From positions 124,001 to 188,000 of the forward strand of contig NZ_CP053187.1 of the NCBI RefSeq assembly GCF_013046825.1: a DNA stretch of 64,000 nucleotides, in the 5' to 3' direction. Of the stretch, positions 62,890 to 64,000 are shown piece after piece. How positions within the stretch are numbered: the first letter of the stretch is position 1; each line of letters opens with the position of its first letter. This DNA is from Turicibacter sanguinis. GTDB lineage: Bacteria; Bacillota_I; Bacilli_A; MOL361; Turicibacteraceae. Under the pieces are notes generated by a model. It did not search any database. It saw only the letters and a program-made list of their open reading frames with translations, and had not been told where the DNA came from. A program made the translations under genes and the position numbers.

Positions 62890-64000
62890 TTATTTTTGAA
62901 TGTTTTCAACTAATTCAATAACTTCTTCAACTGTTGACATATTTAAAGCTTTTTGAGCTAATTCAGCCATTTCAGCTTTTGATAATTTGCTAATTAATGA
63001 ACGAGCAGGTAAGATTGAAGTCGCTGACATTGAGAATTCATCTAATCCTAATCCTAATAATAATGGGATAGCTGTTTGATCTCCTGCCATTTCTCCACAC
63101 ATTCCAGTCCATTTACCTTCTTTGTGAGCAGCATCAATAACCATTTTTACTAAGCGTAAAATACTTGGGTTATATGGTTGGTATAAGTATGAAACTTTTT
63201 CGTTCATACGGTCAGCAGCCATAGTATATTGGATTAAGTCATTTGTTCCGATAGAGAAGAAGTCAACTTCTTTAGCGAATTGATCAGCTAATACCGCAGC
63301 AGATGGAATTTCAACCATCATTCCGACTTCGATTTCTTCAGAAACTGTCACACCTTCTGCAATTAAGTTAGCTTTTTCTTCTAATAATAAAGCTTTAGCA
63401 GCGCGGAATTCATTTAAAGTTGCAATCATTGGGAACATGATACGTAATTTTCCGTATGAAGAAGCACGTAATAAAGCACGTAATTGCGTACGGAATAAAT
63501 CTGTATCATCTAAACATAAACGAACAGCGCGGTAACCTAAGAATGGGTTCATTTCTTTTGGTAAATGTAGATATGGTAATTCTTTATCTCCACCGATATC
63601 TAATGTACGAACAACAACTGGTTTTTCTCCCATTGCTTCTAATACTGCTTTATAAGCTTCGAATTGCTCATCTTCAGTTGGGAAGTTATCGCGTCCCATA
63701 TATAAGAATTCAGTACGGTATAATCCAACGGCTTCTCCACCATTAGCAAGTACTCCTTCAACATCTTTTGGAGTTCCGATATTAGCAGCAAGCTCTACAT
63801 GTTGTCCGTCTTTTGAAACTGTTGCTTCATTTTTTAATTTTGCCCATTCAGCTTTTTGAGCATCATAAGCTTTAGCTACTTCTTCGTAGTGTGCGATTTG
63901 CTCAGCTGTTGGGTTAATGATAACATTTCCTTCTAATCCGTCTAAGATAATCATATCTCCATCTTTAACGTCTTCTAAGATTGTTTTTGTTCCAACTACA
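62890..64000 (-). CDS. ptsI: PTS enzyme I, C-terminal part (cut by window edge)
   Basis: The frame is open through the window end, so the N-terminus (with the phospho-His domain) lies outside. What is present is the PEP-binding TIM barrel: [28 protein letters not shown], the [13 protein letters not shown] signature and the catalytic Cys in [11 protein letters not shown]. Enzyme I takes phosphate from PEP and passes it to HPr, whose Ser-phosphorylated form is the usual CcpA cofactor. That connects to the cre sites near 7.4 and 12.5 kb. Confidence 0.96.
   Translation of the reverse strand, partial: VVGTKTILEDVKDGDMIILDGLEGNVIINPTAEQIAHYEEVAKAYDAQKAEWAKLKNEATVSKDGQHVELAANIGTPKDVEGVLANGGEAVGLYRTEFLYMGRDNFPTEDEQFEAYKAVLEAMGEKPVVVRTLDIGGDKELPYLHLPKEMNPFLGYRAVRLCLDDTDLFRTQLRALLRASSYGKLRIMFPMIATLNEFRAAKALLLEEKANLIAEGVTVSEEIEVGMMVEIPSAAVLADQFAKEVDFFSIGTNDLIQYTMAADRMNEKVSYLYQPYNPSILRLVKMVIDAAHKEGKWTGMCGEMAGDQTAIPLLLGLGLDEFSMSATSILPARSLISKLSKAEMAELAQKALNMSTVEEVIELVENIQK

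Noticed and set aside
63456-63746. 96-codon plus-strand frame opposite ptsI
   Set aside because: Antisense to a clearly conserved ptsI segment; no translation signals.

Overview
The window is AT-rich, densely coding DNA from a low-GC Gram-positive bacterium (Bacillota) that carries endospore genes. Evidence is the Firmicute-type L27 with its processing protease Prp, T-box leaders on valS and thrS, the DnaB/DnaI primosome pair, and orthologues of SpoVID, YsxE, SpoIIB, SpoIVFA and SpoIVFB in Bacillus-like order. A Turicibacter-like gut bacterium would fit, but that is a guess from memory, not a computed assignment. Nearly all genes lie on the minus strand, so operons read right to left. Gene starts were chosen from visible ribosome-binding sites and differ in places from the longest open frame.

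1-12.4 kb is a sialic-acid / amino-sugar cluster: a GntR/UTRA regulator, NanE, a five-gene oligopeptide-type ABC importer, NagB, a ROK kinase (NanK-like), two paralogous AXE1-type esterases and the lyase NanA. The proposed pathway is: import of sialic acid, removal of O-acetyl groups, cleavage to ManNAc, phosphorylation, epimerisation to GlcNAc-6-P. NagB acts after a deacetylase (NagA) that is not in the window. Two promoters, in front of the importer and of nanA, have a CcpA-type cre site over the -35 hexamer; the nagB promoter lies inside two tandem GntR-type operators. One permease gene has an in-frame amber codon and one esterase has lost its nucleophilic serine.

12.6-43.1 kb is a conserved core block. 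It holds a SafA-like LysM coat protein, obg, rpmA-prp-rplU, an orphan receiver domain, spoIVFB-spoIVFA, mreD-mreC, radC, spoIIB, folC, valS, ysxE-spoVID, an M42 aminopeptidase, rplT-rpmI-infC, thrS, dnaI-dnaB, coaE and mutM. Compared with Bacillus subtilis the order is kept, but mreB, minCD, maf, comC and spo0B are absent. RNA regulation is prominent: T-boxes, L20 and L21 leaders, and an unassigned ~185-nt plus-strand RNA candidate at 32.55-32.74 kb.

43.1-54.9 kb is accessory: a TPR-like membrane protein, a GNAT enzyme, PepF, a Nudix hydrolase, a class-B-like sortase divergent from a beta-helix surface protein with a sorting signal, a fused MacB-like ABC exporter, a response-regulator pseudogene broken by an 11-bp tandem duplication, other decayed coding fragments, and a palindrome-dense stretch before polA. 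54.9-64 kb holds polA, a phosphoesterase-fold protein that has lost its metal ligands, a Tyr/Pro/Gln-rich protein behind a near-perfect sigma-K promoter, a beta-hydroxyacid dehydrogenase, a coiled-coil membrane protein, two NodB-type deacetylases and the 3' part of ptsI. No tRNA, rRNA, CRISPR array or intact insertion sequence was seen.
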